Below are positions 22,566 through 32,963 of a DNA stretch of 64,000 nt, piece after piece. This DNA is from Antrodiella citrinella. Its lineage: Eukaryota > Basidiomycota > Agaricomycetes > Polyporales > Steccherinaceae. The stretch covers positions 81,412 to 145,411 of the forward strand of contig SGPM01000022.1 of assembly GCA_004802725.1 (NCBI GenBank), written 5' to 3'. How positions within the stretch are numbered: position 1 is the stretch's first letter; each line of letters begins with the position of its first letter. Made by a program: the position numbers and the translations under genes. The notes under the pieces are model-generated. The model was not told where the DNA came from, ran no database searches, and saw only the letters and a program-made list of their open reading frames with translations.

Positions 22566-24724
22566 ATGGCAGCTTCTGAACATTCATTCGCGTTTACAAC
22601 AGGTTTTTCGCCCAGAGATGCAATGCTAGTCAATGTTGTTTTGGCGTTGGTATGCCACGCGCACTCTGTATCGTGTTCGATGGCTCACGTTCACCAGTTC
22701 ACCCACCTCATCTTCAACAGGTTCGAACCGTACGCCTTGGTCGTCGTGATTCCACTACTGTTCCTCGTGCCGATCATTCCTGCGACACTTTTGTTGACAC
22801 ACTTCGCTACACCCGCTGCGTTAGTCCTTGCATTCGGAGTCTACTGGACGGCGCTTCTTTCTTCCATTGCTTTCTACCGTCTTTCATTCATCCACCCTCT
22901 GTCTCGCTATCCAGGGCCCGCTCATCTCAAGCTTTCGACGTTATGGGTATACAAGATGGCTCGCGCAGGCCGGCGACATCTTTACATCCAGAAACTGCAC
23001 GAGCAATATAACTCGGACGTAGTCAGGATCGGTGCGTCTTGCTCCATGGTAATAGGTCTAGCTGCTGAGTATCAAGGTGTTCTCGTATATTTAGGTCCTA
23101 ATGAACTTTCGTTCCGCGACGTCGCCTCCATTGGTCAAATCATGGGTACGCAGGGCTTCCCCAGAGGACCCAGTAAGTCCGATTCCAGTCGGGTCCACAA
23201 CAGTTACCTCGCCAGACATTTGACCTTGTTTTCATGTAGCCTACGACGGACTCACAGCTCATGCAAAGGATCGTCCTCTCGTTGCTTTGCGCGATACCGC
23301 AGCCCATGCCAAACGGCGTCTTCCCTGGAATCGCGGGCTGAATACAGCTGCGTTGAAGGAGTACGACTCTGCGCTCGCAGAGCGTGTCAATCAATTAGTG
23401 GACTTGTTGCTTAGTGAAAATGGCAGAACCGTGAACGTAGGTGAGAAGTTCAGATTTTTCTCGTGAGTAATACGAGTCTAGACAATTTATCGTGTGGCTC
23501 ACTTTCCCGTCAGATACGACTTCATGGGGGACATGGCGTATGTATTTCATCATGCGTACCATTCACATATTCTGAGAAATCGTTTACGTAGCTTCGGTGG
23601 TGTATCAGAGCTTATGCATGTTGGAGACGTACATGGCCAGATGCGAGTCTTACACGCCCTTATAGAGTGTGTCTTCTTGTTTTATTCATTTTTTTGAGAC
23701 CTAAACTGATCACACACATAGGTCAAATTTGATAAGGGAAACAATTCCATGGTCCCCACGCTACTTGCCCAGTGGTGGAAAGGCATTCGTAGATGCCGCT
23801 ATCGCTATGGGGTCGAGGCGAATTGAGAAAGGGAACTCGAGAAAGGATCTGTTCTACTACTTGGTGAGCATAATAATCAGGGTCAGTGGTAAAGGCTCAC
23901 GACGCTCCAGAATAACGAAGATGGCTATGAAGCGGTCTCACCCCCATTCCACGATGTAGTCGCAGAAGCTGCACTCGTCATCGGAGCAGGTTCCGACACG
24001 ACCTCTTTGGCCTTGACTAATATGATGTACCTTCTCATGCGACATCCCCAAGCCTACAAACGACTACAAGAAGAGGTCGACAGGTTCTATCCAAGAGGAG
24101 AGAATGCACTGGACAGTGCATTCCATCCGGAGATGGTTTTCCTGGAAGCCGTTATGTGAGTTTGTACCTTGCTACTCACAATATTGAAGATTTGACACCC
24201 TACTTAATCTTCCTCGCAGAAATGAAGCCCTACGCTTATATCCCGTGGTGCCCAGCGGCGTTCAACGCTGTACTCCAGAAGGCGCAATGATCTCTTCAGG
24301 GTACTATTCTACCTTTGCATTCTTCGTAGTGGATGACTAATCTTCGTCGTGCAGCTATGTCCCGCCCAATACGAGTGTTCGTGTACATACATGGTCCGTT
24401 CACCGTGACCCGCGGAACTTCTATCCCTCTCCAAACGACTTCTGGCCCGAACGCTGGCTAATCGCTGAGAAACCCTCGTCGCAATCCGATACCCCGTTCA
24501 TTCACAACTTGAACGCATTCATTCCGTTCTCCTTTGGTCCTGCCAACTGTGTGGGGAAGGGTCTCGCGCTGAAGGAAATGAGGACAGTCTTGTGCCATTT
24601 GTTGCAGCAGGTCGATATACAGTTTGCCAAAGGTTTTAATCCCGAGACGTGGGATGATCATCTGGTGGATTGGCTCACCCTTGAAGTGGGGACGTTGCCC
24701 GTGGTTATAACACCCAGAAGCTGA
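22566..24724 (+). CDS. Cytochrome P450 (array copy B)
   Basis: Microsomal P450 of about 553 residues in ten exons (roughly 22566-22649, 22694-23029, 23095-23173, 23238-23464, 23514-23537, 23592-23667, 23723-23862, 23914-24156, 24220-24300, 24354-24724). Visible features: membrane segment VVVIPLLFLVPIIPATLLL, hinge RYPGP, WRDT-equivalent LRDTAAHAKRRLPWNRG, YDFMGDMA, I-helix LVIGAGSDTTSLAL, NEALRLYP, FWPERW and heme loop FSFGPANCVGKGLA. The frame is intact and splice sites canonical. The I-helix wording SDTTSLAL, and close similarity in introns and promoter, make copy C its nearest relative in the window. Start ATG 22566 begins MAASEHSFAF. Substrate unknown. Confidence 0.92.
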
Positions 24725-25745
24725 ACGATTGTGCACGACTTAGCTTGTGTTATGAAATGTATGTAGCCTCATCCCTAATCTTGGCAGATTACATGTTCGT
24801 CGCGGTTCAAGTTTTCAGTGACTGATATCGATCGTCTGCCGCCACACGATCAGCCGGTTTGAGAACGGTGTAGTATTGGTGTAGTAGGGTACACAGAAAT
24901 GCTCACTGCAGCTGCGAAATAGACACCAAGTATGGATGGCCGTAGTCGAATATGAATATGTGAGGGGGGATGGTCGTCGTGTTGTGTGAGAACAGTATGA
25001 GGATGTTGCATAGTGCGAAGTATCTAACAAATGAGACGCTTTCGGCGTGCAGAAGAGCTAGTGAGTACTAGTGAGTCTTGTTAGGCTGAGCCGTGGAGAA
25101 GCAACATGTAGAACGCGCCGGGAGAGCCAAATAATGAAATCTATAACATAAGAGCTACTTCCCAACATTGTGGCAGCCACACAGTCTCCTCAGGTTACCT
25201 AGCATGCCCTTACACACCTCGACTTCTCTACATCCGTGGTGTTGACGTCGCGCGTTCAGCCTGCGAGTCGCGACACGCGTACGGACGACGAATATACGAC
25301 AAAGAGAAGTTTTATTGTCTCTTGTATGTACGCTACTTGAGCTATGAATTACATGTGTACGATACTGTTGAGAGTTGTGAAATTTGAAGTCATTGTTCGC
25401 TTGGGATGGTCGGACTTGCAACTGTGCAAGACCATAACAAATCAAGTCGAGAGACTCGAGCACAACAAGGTCGAGGGTGAGGATAAGATGGATGCGGAAC
25501 ACAATAGGACAGAGATGGACAATGGACAATGGGGGAAAAGGAGGGAAAATGGTGGATGATGGAATTGAGACGGAGGCAGGGGAGAGATGAATAGATGACG
25601 AGAAGGAGGATGAGATGAGATGATTCAAATAAAAAACTGCATGGGTTCTGAGCACGAGAGGATTAAGGAGTATAGCAGCGACTCGTCGTCACTTAAGATA
25701 GATACTTACGAGTCGCGGTTGAGGGGGCAGCATCAAGCTCGAAGT
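24725..25745. other. Convergent spacer P450 B / RING gene
   Basis: About 1.0 kb between two stop codons. Nothing coding was recognised; an open minus-strand run at 25155-25655 is Ser/Pro/Leu-rich and unsupported. Confidence 0.5.
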
Positions 25746-28700
25746 TCAAGCCAACGCAATGACACCCTCATCCCACTCTTCCCTCGTAACACACCCCACA
25801 GCCCTACAGACCGGACACGACACCTCCACCTCTCCGCCCTCACCCTCCTTTTCTTCTTTCTCATCCTCCCCACCCCACCCCGCAACCCTCTCCGCGCTCA
25901 CAAGACACGCAGAATGGAACTTATGCTCGCACACATCCTCCGTCCCTCCAGATCGGTGAATCCCAATCTGCCTGACCTTCGTGACGTCGATGCCCGGCGT
26001 AGGCTCCGGGTCCTCGTCTGTAGGCCCAAGCCCACACGAGATGTCCCAGCACCTTAGTCCCAACTCCCGCTCGCGCTTCTCAATGCGCTGGCGTAGCGTC
26101 GGGCCCGGCGGCGGCGGGATGATCCACTGCGGCTTCGGAGGCACGTCGTTCATACCGCCCGCATGAGCAGGCTGCGACTGTGCGCGAGTTCGCTGTCCTC
26201 GTCCGTTGCCGCCCATAGGGATCCGGGTGAAGAAATCAAACATAGTCGGGGGAGGAGGCGGAGGAGGCACATCTTCAGCGCCCGCAGGAGGAGGAGGAGC
26301 GGGGCCGAACGAGAACACGGGAACGTCAATGCCGTTATTGTTGACCATGTTCATGTGTTGCGCGCCGGCAGCTGGTGCTGCAGGTGCTGGTCCGGCTCCC
26401 GCTGCTTGCCCAGCTGTGGGTGTGAAGTGTACTCCGGGGATGAGAGATGCGAACATAGATGCCATCGCACGCCTCTCTTGTGGTGACATGTTGGCAGGCG
26501 TCCTGGCATTAGCGTTCGCCGCGCCGGTAGGAGGAGCGTTGGTACTCTGTGTCGGTGGTGGTGGGTTTGGTGGGTTGGCAGCGTGAGGTGCAGCCGGTTG
26601 TGGTTGCTGTCGGTGTGCAGCTTCCGCTGCCTCATGACCACGCGTCCCCTGAGGAATCTGCACTCCAGGGAACACCTGCTGGAAGAACTGCGCAAATGTG
26701 GGAGGTGGCGGTACTGCACCTGTACCTGTTGCTCTTGGATTAGAATGTGATTGTGGGGGAGCAGCCGATTCCGATGGAGGTGCAGCGGGGGCAGCAGGCG
26801 CAGTCGAAGGGCTTGCGGGCGCGGCAGGTGGTGGAGCCTGAGGGGCACGACCAAATAGTCCACCTATGAGTTGCTGGATGAACGCACGCGCCTCGGTATC
26901 GAAATCCTGAGGCACGCCCTGAGGAGTAGCACCCGGTGCAGGTGGAGGCGCAGGGCCAAAGACAGGCGGTTGAGGGGGCTGAGGCTGTTGCGCGTTCGCC
27001 GCATCCGCATTGGCTGTCTGAGGTTGAGGACCATGCACAGGGAATGATCCACCAAAAACGTATGGCATATGGAAATGAGCGTGTCCAAGGTTCTCCCCAT
27101 GAGCATCGGGAGGAGCGTTGGCGTTGTTGGGATCAACGATAGAAAAGGAGAGATCAATGCCAAAAAAGCCGTACGGCGGTGGTGGTCCTTGCTCTTCGGC
27201 ACCTGGAGCTGCAGCAGCCGGAGCGAGATGAGGATGAGGTGGCGGTGGAGGCACCTGCGCGTCTTGTTCGTCCTCGTCATCATCTGAGTTGACCATAGGT
27301 TCCATGGAAGGCATCTCTGCGTCTCCTGCCATGTCGACGACAAAGAAATCGTAATCAAACCCAGGTGGAGCACCTGGGACACCTGGAGCAGGCGGCTGCG
27401 GAGGGGCAGCCTCGGCGTTTGCTGGAGGTTGTCCGCCAGGAGTAGCAGCCCCAGTGGGTGTTTGAGCTTGACCCGGCTGAGGTTGCTGACGATTGCGTCG
27501 TGGCATACCTCGCATGGGTCTGATAGGTCTGGGAACATACGTCAAGCTGTCGGGATCGATGTCGAATCGGCAAGAAGGACAAGTGGTACGGTGAGCCCGA
27601 GTGAACCAGGGGAGGAGACAGGAAGCGTGAAAGACGTGGGAGCAAGGCAAAGCGACAACCTTGGGGTATTTCTTGTCGTCCTCATCCATTGGAGGCGGCG
27701 AAGAAGACGAGGATGCAGTGGGTTGATCGTTAGAAGTCGTCGGGTCAGCTGGCGTACCGTCCTTGGCTTCGACATCCTCTCCGAATCCACCGTCCCCGTC
27801 TAGTAGGGATTCCCAGCACACCGCACATCCAGGGCCTGAGTCGCCTTCACCGTTTCCAACTCTCTGCAGCCTCTTCACAAGACCAATCGGAACCTCTTCG
27901 AGCCCAGCAAGCAGTTTCTTCGCCCGCTCAGGATCGTCCGGTTCCTCGCCACCCATGCCACCCATGCCGCCAAAGATCATGTTGAACAGACCAGGACCCG
28001 GCATCTGATTGAAAAATTGACCCATGTTGAAGCCAGGCGGCGCATTGTGGAAGTGCGGCGCTCCTTGCGCATTGGGTGGCTGCCCTGGTTGGCCAGGCGG
28101 CCCGTTGTTGCCATTATGGCCTGGTAAGGGAGGTCCAAGTACAAAGTCAAGTATAATGCGATGAGGGCCAGCCTCGTGGACGTGGAAGTTGTGCGCATGG
28201 GGTTCATGGTTTGCAGGATTGGGCTGCTGCTGCTGAGGCAGAGGGAGCGGTAGCGGCGGCGCGTTCTCTGACAGAGGCGAGTGAATACGCTGACGGTTCG
28301 ATTCCCGCACTTCCTCCTCCTCTTCCTCCACTTCCACTCGTGTGCGGCGTGTGCTCCTGGGTGGCACAGAAGCACTCGGCGCTGGTGCGGAAGCAACCGA
28401 AGCCGTGCTTGTGCTTGATGAAGGCAGAGGCATAGCAGGCAAATCCATCTCTTCTGGATCAGCCATCTCAACGTCTACTGATAGTCCAGAGCTCCCAGAA
28501 GCAGGCTCAGCGCTCGGTGCTGGTGCGGAGGCGGTGAGACCTGGTTGGGGCGTGCTCTGGTTTGGTAATGAACTGGTGAGGACAAGCGAGGAGAGTAGAT
28601 TACACACCGACTCTGCTAGGTTCGCTGGCGTCGGTGTTGATCGCGAATGACTGAAATAGCTCATGCCAATGGATGTCAAATCCGCGAATGGGTCAGACTG

Positions 28701-28835
28701 AGCGGGGTCTATGGATTGACGGGACAAAGCAGGGTCATTTCGGGAGCTGCTTATATTGCCATTGTTGGTATTGTCTTGAGCGTCGGCGCGGTTGCCGTCG
28801 TCGTTGCTGGCGATGTTGGCGTTATTGTTGTCCAT
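25746..28835 (-). CDS. Large disordered protein with two RING-H2 fingers (putative E3 ubiquitin ligase)
   Basis: Intronless 1029-residue frame. Start at ATG 28835 (MDNNNANIASNDDGN); the frame stays open 49 codons upstream, but that part looks like leader. Most of the protein is low-complexity Pro/Ala/Gln/Gly. One RING-H2 finger lies around 27830-27565: CAVCW, then a 48-residue acidic/Ser loop, then LPCSHVFHASCLLPWF and CPSCRFDID. A second cysteine/histidine set is at the very C terminus (about 26050-25790): RCWDISC, then CEHKFHSACLVSAER and, after a Glu/Lys insertion, SCPVCRA, again with C-x-H-x2-H-x2-C and C-x2-C spacing. RING-H2 proteins usually act as E3 ligases binding an E2 enzyme; substrate and location are unknown. 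Two such fingers in one chain is unusual for this family. Confidence 0.85.
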   Translation of the reverse strand: MDNNNANIASNDDGNRADAQDNTNNGNISSSRNDPALSRQSIDPAQSDPFADLTSIGMSYFSHSRSTPTPANLAESVCNLLSSLVLTSSLPNQSTPQPGLTASAPAPSAEPASGSSGLSVDVEMADPEEMDLPAMPLPSSSTSTASVASAPAPSASVPPRSTRRTRVEVEEEEEEVRESNRQRIHSPLSENAPPLPLPLPQQQQPNPANHEPHAHNFHVHEAGPHRIILDFVLGPPLPGHNGNNGPPGQPGQPPNAQGAPHFHNAPPGFNMGQFFNQMPGPGLFNMIFGGMGGMGGEEPDDPERAKKLLAGLEEVPIGLVKRLQRVGNGEGDSGPGCAVCWESLLDGDGGFGEDVEAKDGTPADPTTSNDQPTASSSSSPPPMDEDDKKYPKVVALPCSHVFHASCLLPWFTRAHRTTCPSCRFDIDPDSLTYVPRPIRPMRGMPRRNRQQPQPGQAQTPTGAATPGGQPPANAEAAPPQPPAPGVPGAPPGFDYDFFVVDMAGDAEMPSMEPMVNSDDDEDEQDAQVPPPPPHPHLAPAAAAPGAEEQGPPPPYGFFGIDLSFSIVDPNNANAPPDAHGENLGHAHFHMPYVFGGSFPVHGPQPQTANADAANAQQPQPPQPPVFGPAPPPAPGATPQGVPQDFDTEARAFIQQLIGGLFGRAPQAPPPAAPASPSTAPAAPAAPPSESAAPPQSHSNPRATGTGAVPPPPTFAQFFQQVFPGVQIPQGTRGHEAAEAAHRQQPQPAAPHAANPPNPPPPTQSTNAPPTGAANANARTPANMSPQERRAMASMFASLIPGVHFTPTAGQAAGAGPAPAAPAAGAQHMNMVNNNGIDVPVFSFGPAPPPPAGAEDVPPPPPPPTMFDFFTRIPMGGNGRGQRTRAQSQPAHAGGMNDVPPKPQWIIPPPPGPTLRQRIEKRERELGLRCWDISCGLGPTDEDPEPTPGIDVTKVRQIGIHRSGGTEDVCEHKFHSACLVSAERVAGWGGEDEKEEKEGEGGEVEVSCPVCRAVGCVTREEWDEGVIALA

Positions 28836-29406
28836 GGCGATGGTGGTGGTTGAAGAACAAGAAGGAGAAAGAGAGAAGAAGGGCGTCGCCGTTGTTGTTG
28901 ACGGCGAACTGCCTCTCCCAGCCTTCGAGACCGAGACCTCGGAGAGCGAAATGACGTGAACACCCGAGAACATTCCACACATGACTAATCCGGTCAGGCG
29001 CTAACACGGTCACATGACACACGCGTCGCCACACACACCCTCCACGCGTACAGCCTGCTTTCCCTGGACAACACACAAAGCGATAGATAGAAAGTACAGC
29101 ATATACAACGATAACAGAGACAGACACGCCGCCCAGTGGATCGTGCCAGCACGTGAAGGACAAATTCTACAAGCCACAAAGGCCTGAGACACAGCCACAA
29201 GCGTATACACAACAGAACGATAGAGTAGGCACAACACAGAGACACAATGATACGAGAACATAGCACTTAAACATTCTAAGCAAGAAAAATCGGATGCGGA
29301 GGGGCAGGGAATGTCGCGCCACAGCTGATCCGCAGTCATCCGCCATCAGCTGTGGCGACTCAGATAGAGATTGCTTCCATCTCTTCAGCAAGCACCTGGA
29401 CAGTCG
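28836..29406. other. Upstream region of the RING gene
   Basis: 571 bp between the RING start and the stop of the next minus-strand gene. Several overlapping minus ORFs are Cys/Leu/Val-rich and non-homologous; I read this as promoter and 5' leader. No TATA box is obvious. Confidence 0.45.
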
Positions 29407-29963
29407 TCAGATACCATATCGCCAGATAGAAACGTTGTGACGCACTTCATCGTCGTCCCGCTCTGGCCTCATACTGATGAAGAACTGCACAAGCTCCTCC
29501 TTGGTCAATCGAAACACCCCCGTCGTGCCCAGGGGCCACGACACCCACTGCGGAGCGAAATCATCCGAGGCCTGACCTGTGTGCATATCTAACACCGACT
29601 CAGGCGTGACAATATATCTGCCAGATGCACGCAGGAAAGTGATTGACCAGTGGAGGGAGTATTCATCCAGATCGGCGAAAAAGTCATCGACCTCTCCCTG
29701 ATGTGGCGACAGTGAGTCAACACGATTCCGTCATACAACATACAGTCACATACCTTTTCCATCTTCATTTCCACGCGGACGCGGGCCTCATCGACGGTTA
29801 TAGGGCACTCCGCCTGCCCGATGTCCCGCGCACGATGGGCTATGAGCCACTGATCAATAGGCCCGGGTATAACCTCCTTCTTTGGCGACTCTTTCTTTTT
29901 GCGCAAGGGGGGAGGTAAGGCGGGTCTCGGACGCCTCTTCAGTTTCTTTTCGACACGCGGCAT
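29407..29963 (-). CDS. Hypothetical protein, about 167 residues
   Basis: Two exons. Exon 1 from ATG 29963 is basic and proline-rich (MPRVEKKLKRRPRPALPPPL), then IDQWLIAHRARDIGQAECP; a GT-AG intron of about 54-60 nt (about 29752-29698) joins K-M-E-K to GEVDDFFADLDEYSLHWSIT. The second exon continues RYIVTPESVLDMHTGQ, FAPQWVSWPLGTTGVFRLT and ELVQFFISMRPERDDD, ending at 29407. The C-terminal half looks like a compact folded domain; the first 40 residues could be a nuclear-localisation tail. I do not recognise the family. It sits on the same strand as, and upstream of, the RING gene. Confidence 0.6.
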
Positions 29964-31391
29964 CGTACTATGACTTGAGTTGACTGCGAGTGTGTGGGTG
30001 TGTGTGGTGGCCAAGAGAGATGGGTGGCAGGAAAATCCCAAAAAACACCTGGAAGCCACTCGGTGGCTATTGAATTCAACATAGGTTCCTACACGCTTCC
30101 AACAGGATGATCACTGATCAGATTAATCACTGATTATTGGGATCCTAGTACAACCTGCCATGAAAGATGGCCTCCGAACCGACATACGGGGTGGCTGGAG
30201 TCCTGGAATACATGTTTTGCCTTTCCTGGGTCGCTGAATCGGCGTGGTGACCTGTGTGTGCATTATCAATCATTGTGCACGGGGGCGTGGTCAGTTCAAA
30301 GACGCGTTCCCCGAAGCTTTGAAGTTTGCACGAGCTCAAAGAAGAAACTGCGGGAGAAGACCTGTCACTGTGCACTGCGAAAGCATCTTCATACTTTAAC
30401 AGACGAGGAGGGACGACATAACCTTGATCATGACCGGAGCCTGCGAACGCTGGGATCGATGAGTATCCGCGAAGGACGGTGCTGAATTCTGACTTACCGC
30501 GGCGAAAGAGGGCGACCCTGATGGTCTGCAAATCACAAGGGCTGGCAGTCGCCGGAGGGAAGGGGACCGTGGCCAGACCAGCCCACCACCATGACACACG
30601 ATGGGCAATCAGTTCGAGCCTCATGCCCGTAAGGCGTGTGATGGGAATGAATGTGCGTTTCTGGGGGCAGGAAGTTCTGTTTTGAGCAGTGCTGGCAGGA
30701 ACTGGACGTTGTTCGTAACAGAACACTCGAGCACAGTGTTTGACAAAGGAAGCTGTGGGCTGCGGAGGTGAAGAATGGTTGCTGAGCGTCGTCTGTGCAA
30801 GAAGGTTCGCTCGTGGGACCTACAATCATCAACAGCACACAATACTTTTCGTCTCACGTGGGATCGGATAGATGGAAATTTTGAGGCGAGACGCCCTGGA
30901 GAGTGGATAACGGCCTCGTGTTAAAAGCAAGGGGACGACGATGGACCGTAGCTGCCTCTCCAGCACTTTCTGCTCTCTCAGCAGCCTCAGAAGCAGGTGG
31001 GCCTCCGAGGTCTATATCTGCTCAGAGGAGCTCGACTGAGAGGCCCTCGCCGTCGTCAAACTCGACACATCGTCGCCGACGAGCTCGAGAGTTTCCTCAA
31101 CGACCACCACGAGATAGCAGCCACAGAGATTCGAGAACACCCACGATCACGGTGAGCACGCTCGTTCTTCTCGTGTTCATTGCCCATCTATAACTTGACG
31201 CTTCCCCTCGGGCCTTCCTTCCTCGCAGACCCACCGCCCTTTTCCCTCCCTCACCACCACCTCCCCCCACTCCTTCACGAACTCATATCTGAACACTCCT
31301 CCCCCTTTTATTCTTCCCACCGCAGCCCGATTACACGACTAACGACCTCATTTATTCCCTATCTGTTTCGCCGACATCGCGCAACGTTCTT
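29964..31391. other. Divergent spacer with an unsupported 193-codon ORF
   Basis: 1.4 kb between the hypothetical gene and the DUF6699 gene. A minus-strand ORF (30726-30145) reads PQKRTFIPITRLTGMRLELI and onward, with no recognisable domain; it may be coding or chance. C-rich, pyrimidine-rich sequence at 31180-31330 probably belongs to the promoter or leader of the next gene. Confidence 0.4.
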
Positions 31392-32963
31392 ATGTTCAAG
31401 AAGCTCAGAGAAAGCCTGAACGACAGCCCACGACCCAAGACTCCTAAAGCCCCCAAGATAGGCAGGATACCCCTCCCCGATCTCGGAGAAGACGACCGTG
31501 TCTACGAGGGCTCGAAGTGGTCGCTGCTGTCTGGCACCGACATCGGGCCAGTCATTGTTGCACCCACACCGCGCAGGCCGACTCACCCACTCGCACTCTC
31601 ACGCGGGACCACACCGTATTGTCCCACCCCGCCTGTGACTGTATCACCCCCCTCTGCGCCCACCCCGATCCACAAGCANCAGTACAGTCGACACCTCTCT
31701 TCGTCAGACGTGCCTTCACCCATGTCTTCACCCCCACTCAAATCACAGGCCCCGCGCCAGAGGGCTCCCTCGACTGCCCCGACGCCCGATCTCAAGCAGC
31801 ACGTCCATCGCGCCTTGATACCCTCTCCCCCACCGGCTTCGGCGCCTGAACCGAAACCACTCAAATCGGCGATGAAGTCGTCGTCGCGATATCGTGAGGA
31901 CCCCAGGACAGGGACCCCGTCCCCAGAATTGAAGAGGGCGAGTCGGTCTGTGCCTGCTCACGAGAGATCGTCGGCACCAATGGAAGTCCCACACCGTCCT
32001 CGCGAGAGACGCCCATCAGTGACCCCGCTTGACATCCCACTGGCCAATGCCCGCGAGAGACGACCATCGGTGACAACCCCGCTTGATACCCTTTCGCGGC
32101 CCACTCATGAGAGACGACCGACTGGAGACCGTCGCCCTTCGGCCTCGTCGACGTCGTCTGGTAGCTCTCAGCAGTCATCCTCTGGCAGACCTGGACCTGA
32201 GTCGCCACGAAAGCATACGTACAGGCCCGCAGTCATTGGTGTTGGCACACTGGAGATGCCGGGGAACACTGAGGCAGTCATACCCCCCAAGGATGCTCGT
32301 CCGGAGAAGGGAATCTTGAAACCTGGTATGTTATGTCAGCTGGGCTTCGTCTTCGGCGACAAGTAGAACGGCGTTGTAGGACTGCGCTCATAACTTCCTT
32401 TTGCATGACATTTAGGACCTGTCCGACGGCCATCAACTGTCCCACTGAACTGGCGACTAGTAGAAGAAGGATACCGTCCTCGGCCTCACAACACGCGCAA
32501 ACTGCACTTCGACATCTCCATGAAACCGACGCGGATCGTCGAGCTCATAGCACCATACCGCCGCGAATTCTGGGACCTCGACGACCTCGAGGAGCCCGCC
32601 GCAGACGTCAGCTTCACCACGATGGAGGTCATGATGTTCGAGCTTCCGGACTGGACGATCCGCGCACACGTCCCCGGCGGTCTTACGTGTCGGCACGTCT
32701 TCGATGCGATATACGAGGCGTTGCAGGTCCCGCTGACCGCGGAGGAGCGCGCGAAGCTCTTGCCTCCTGGCAGTGAACGCCAGAAACAGGCGCAGAGGGC
32801 GTTTGAGCATCGGTGCAAGACGTCGAAAGATGCTATTAGCTATGTTCTGCAGACTAGGGGCATGCTGAGGCTGGATATGCTTGGGGAGAACGTTATCTTC
32901 AATGGGCTGGCTCGGGCTGTTGATGACCGGAGATGGGTCTTGAACCTCAAACATAGGACTTAA
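31392..32963 (+). CDS. DUF6699-domain protein
   Basis: Two exons with an intron near 32324-32414. Exon 1 from ATG 31392 (MFKKLRESLNDSPRPKTPKA) is long, basic and Ser/Pro-rich, with repeated ERRPS motifs (ERRPSVTPL, ERRPSVTTPL) like kinase target sites, and one N at 31679. Exon 2 holds the conserved C-terminal domain: VPLNWRLVEEGYRPRPHNTR, KLHFDISMKPTRIVELI, DWTIRAHVPGGLTCRHVFDA and MLRLDMLGENVIFNGLARAV, which I match to the basidiomycete-specific DUF6699 by pattern. Its biochemical role is unknown. Stop TAA 32961-32963. The repeated Arg-Arg-x-Ser sites suggest regulation by phosphorylation, which is inference. Confidence 0.8.

Noticed and set aside
26163..28954. Many plus-strand ORFs opposite the RING gene
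   Set aside because: Antisense of a GC-rich single-exon gene; Gly/Arg/Val-rich with no domains.
28994..29391. Cys/Leu-rich minus ORFs as small secreted proteins
   Set aside because: Three overlapping frames are equally open, and the region is the RING gene's upstream sequence.
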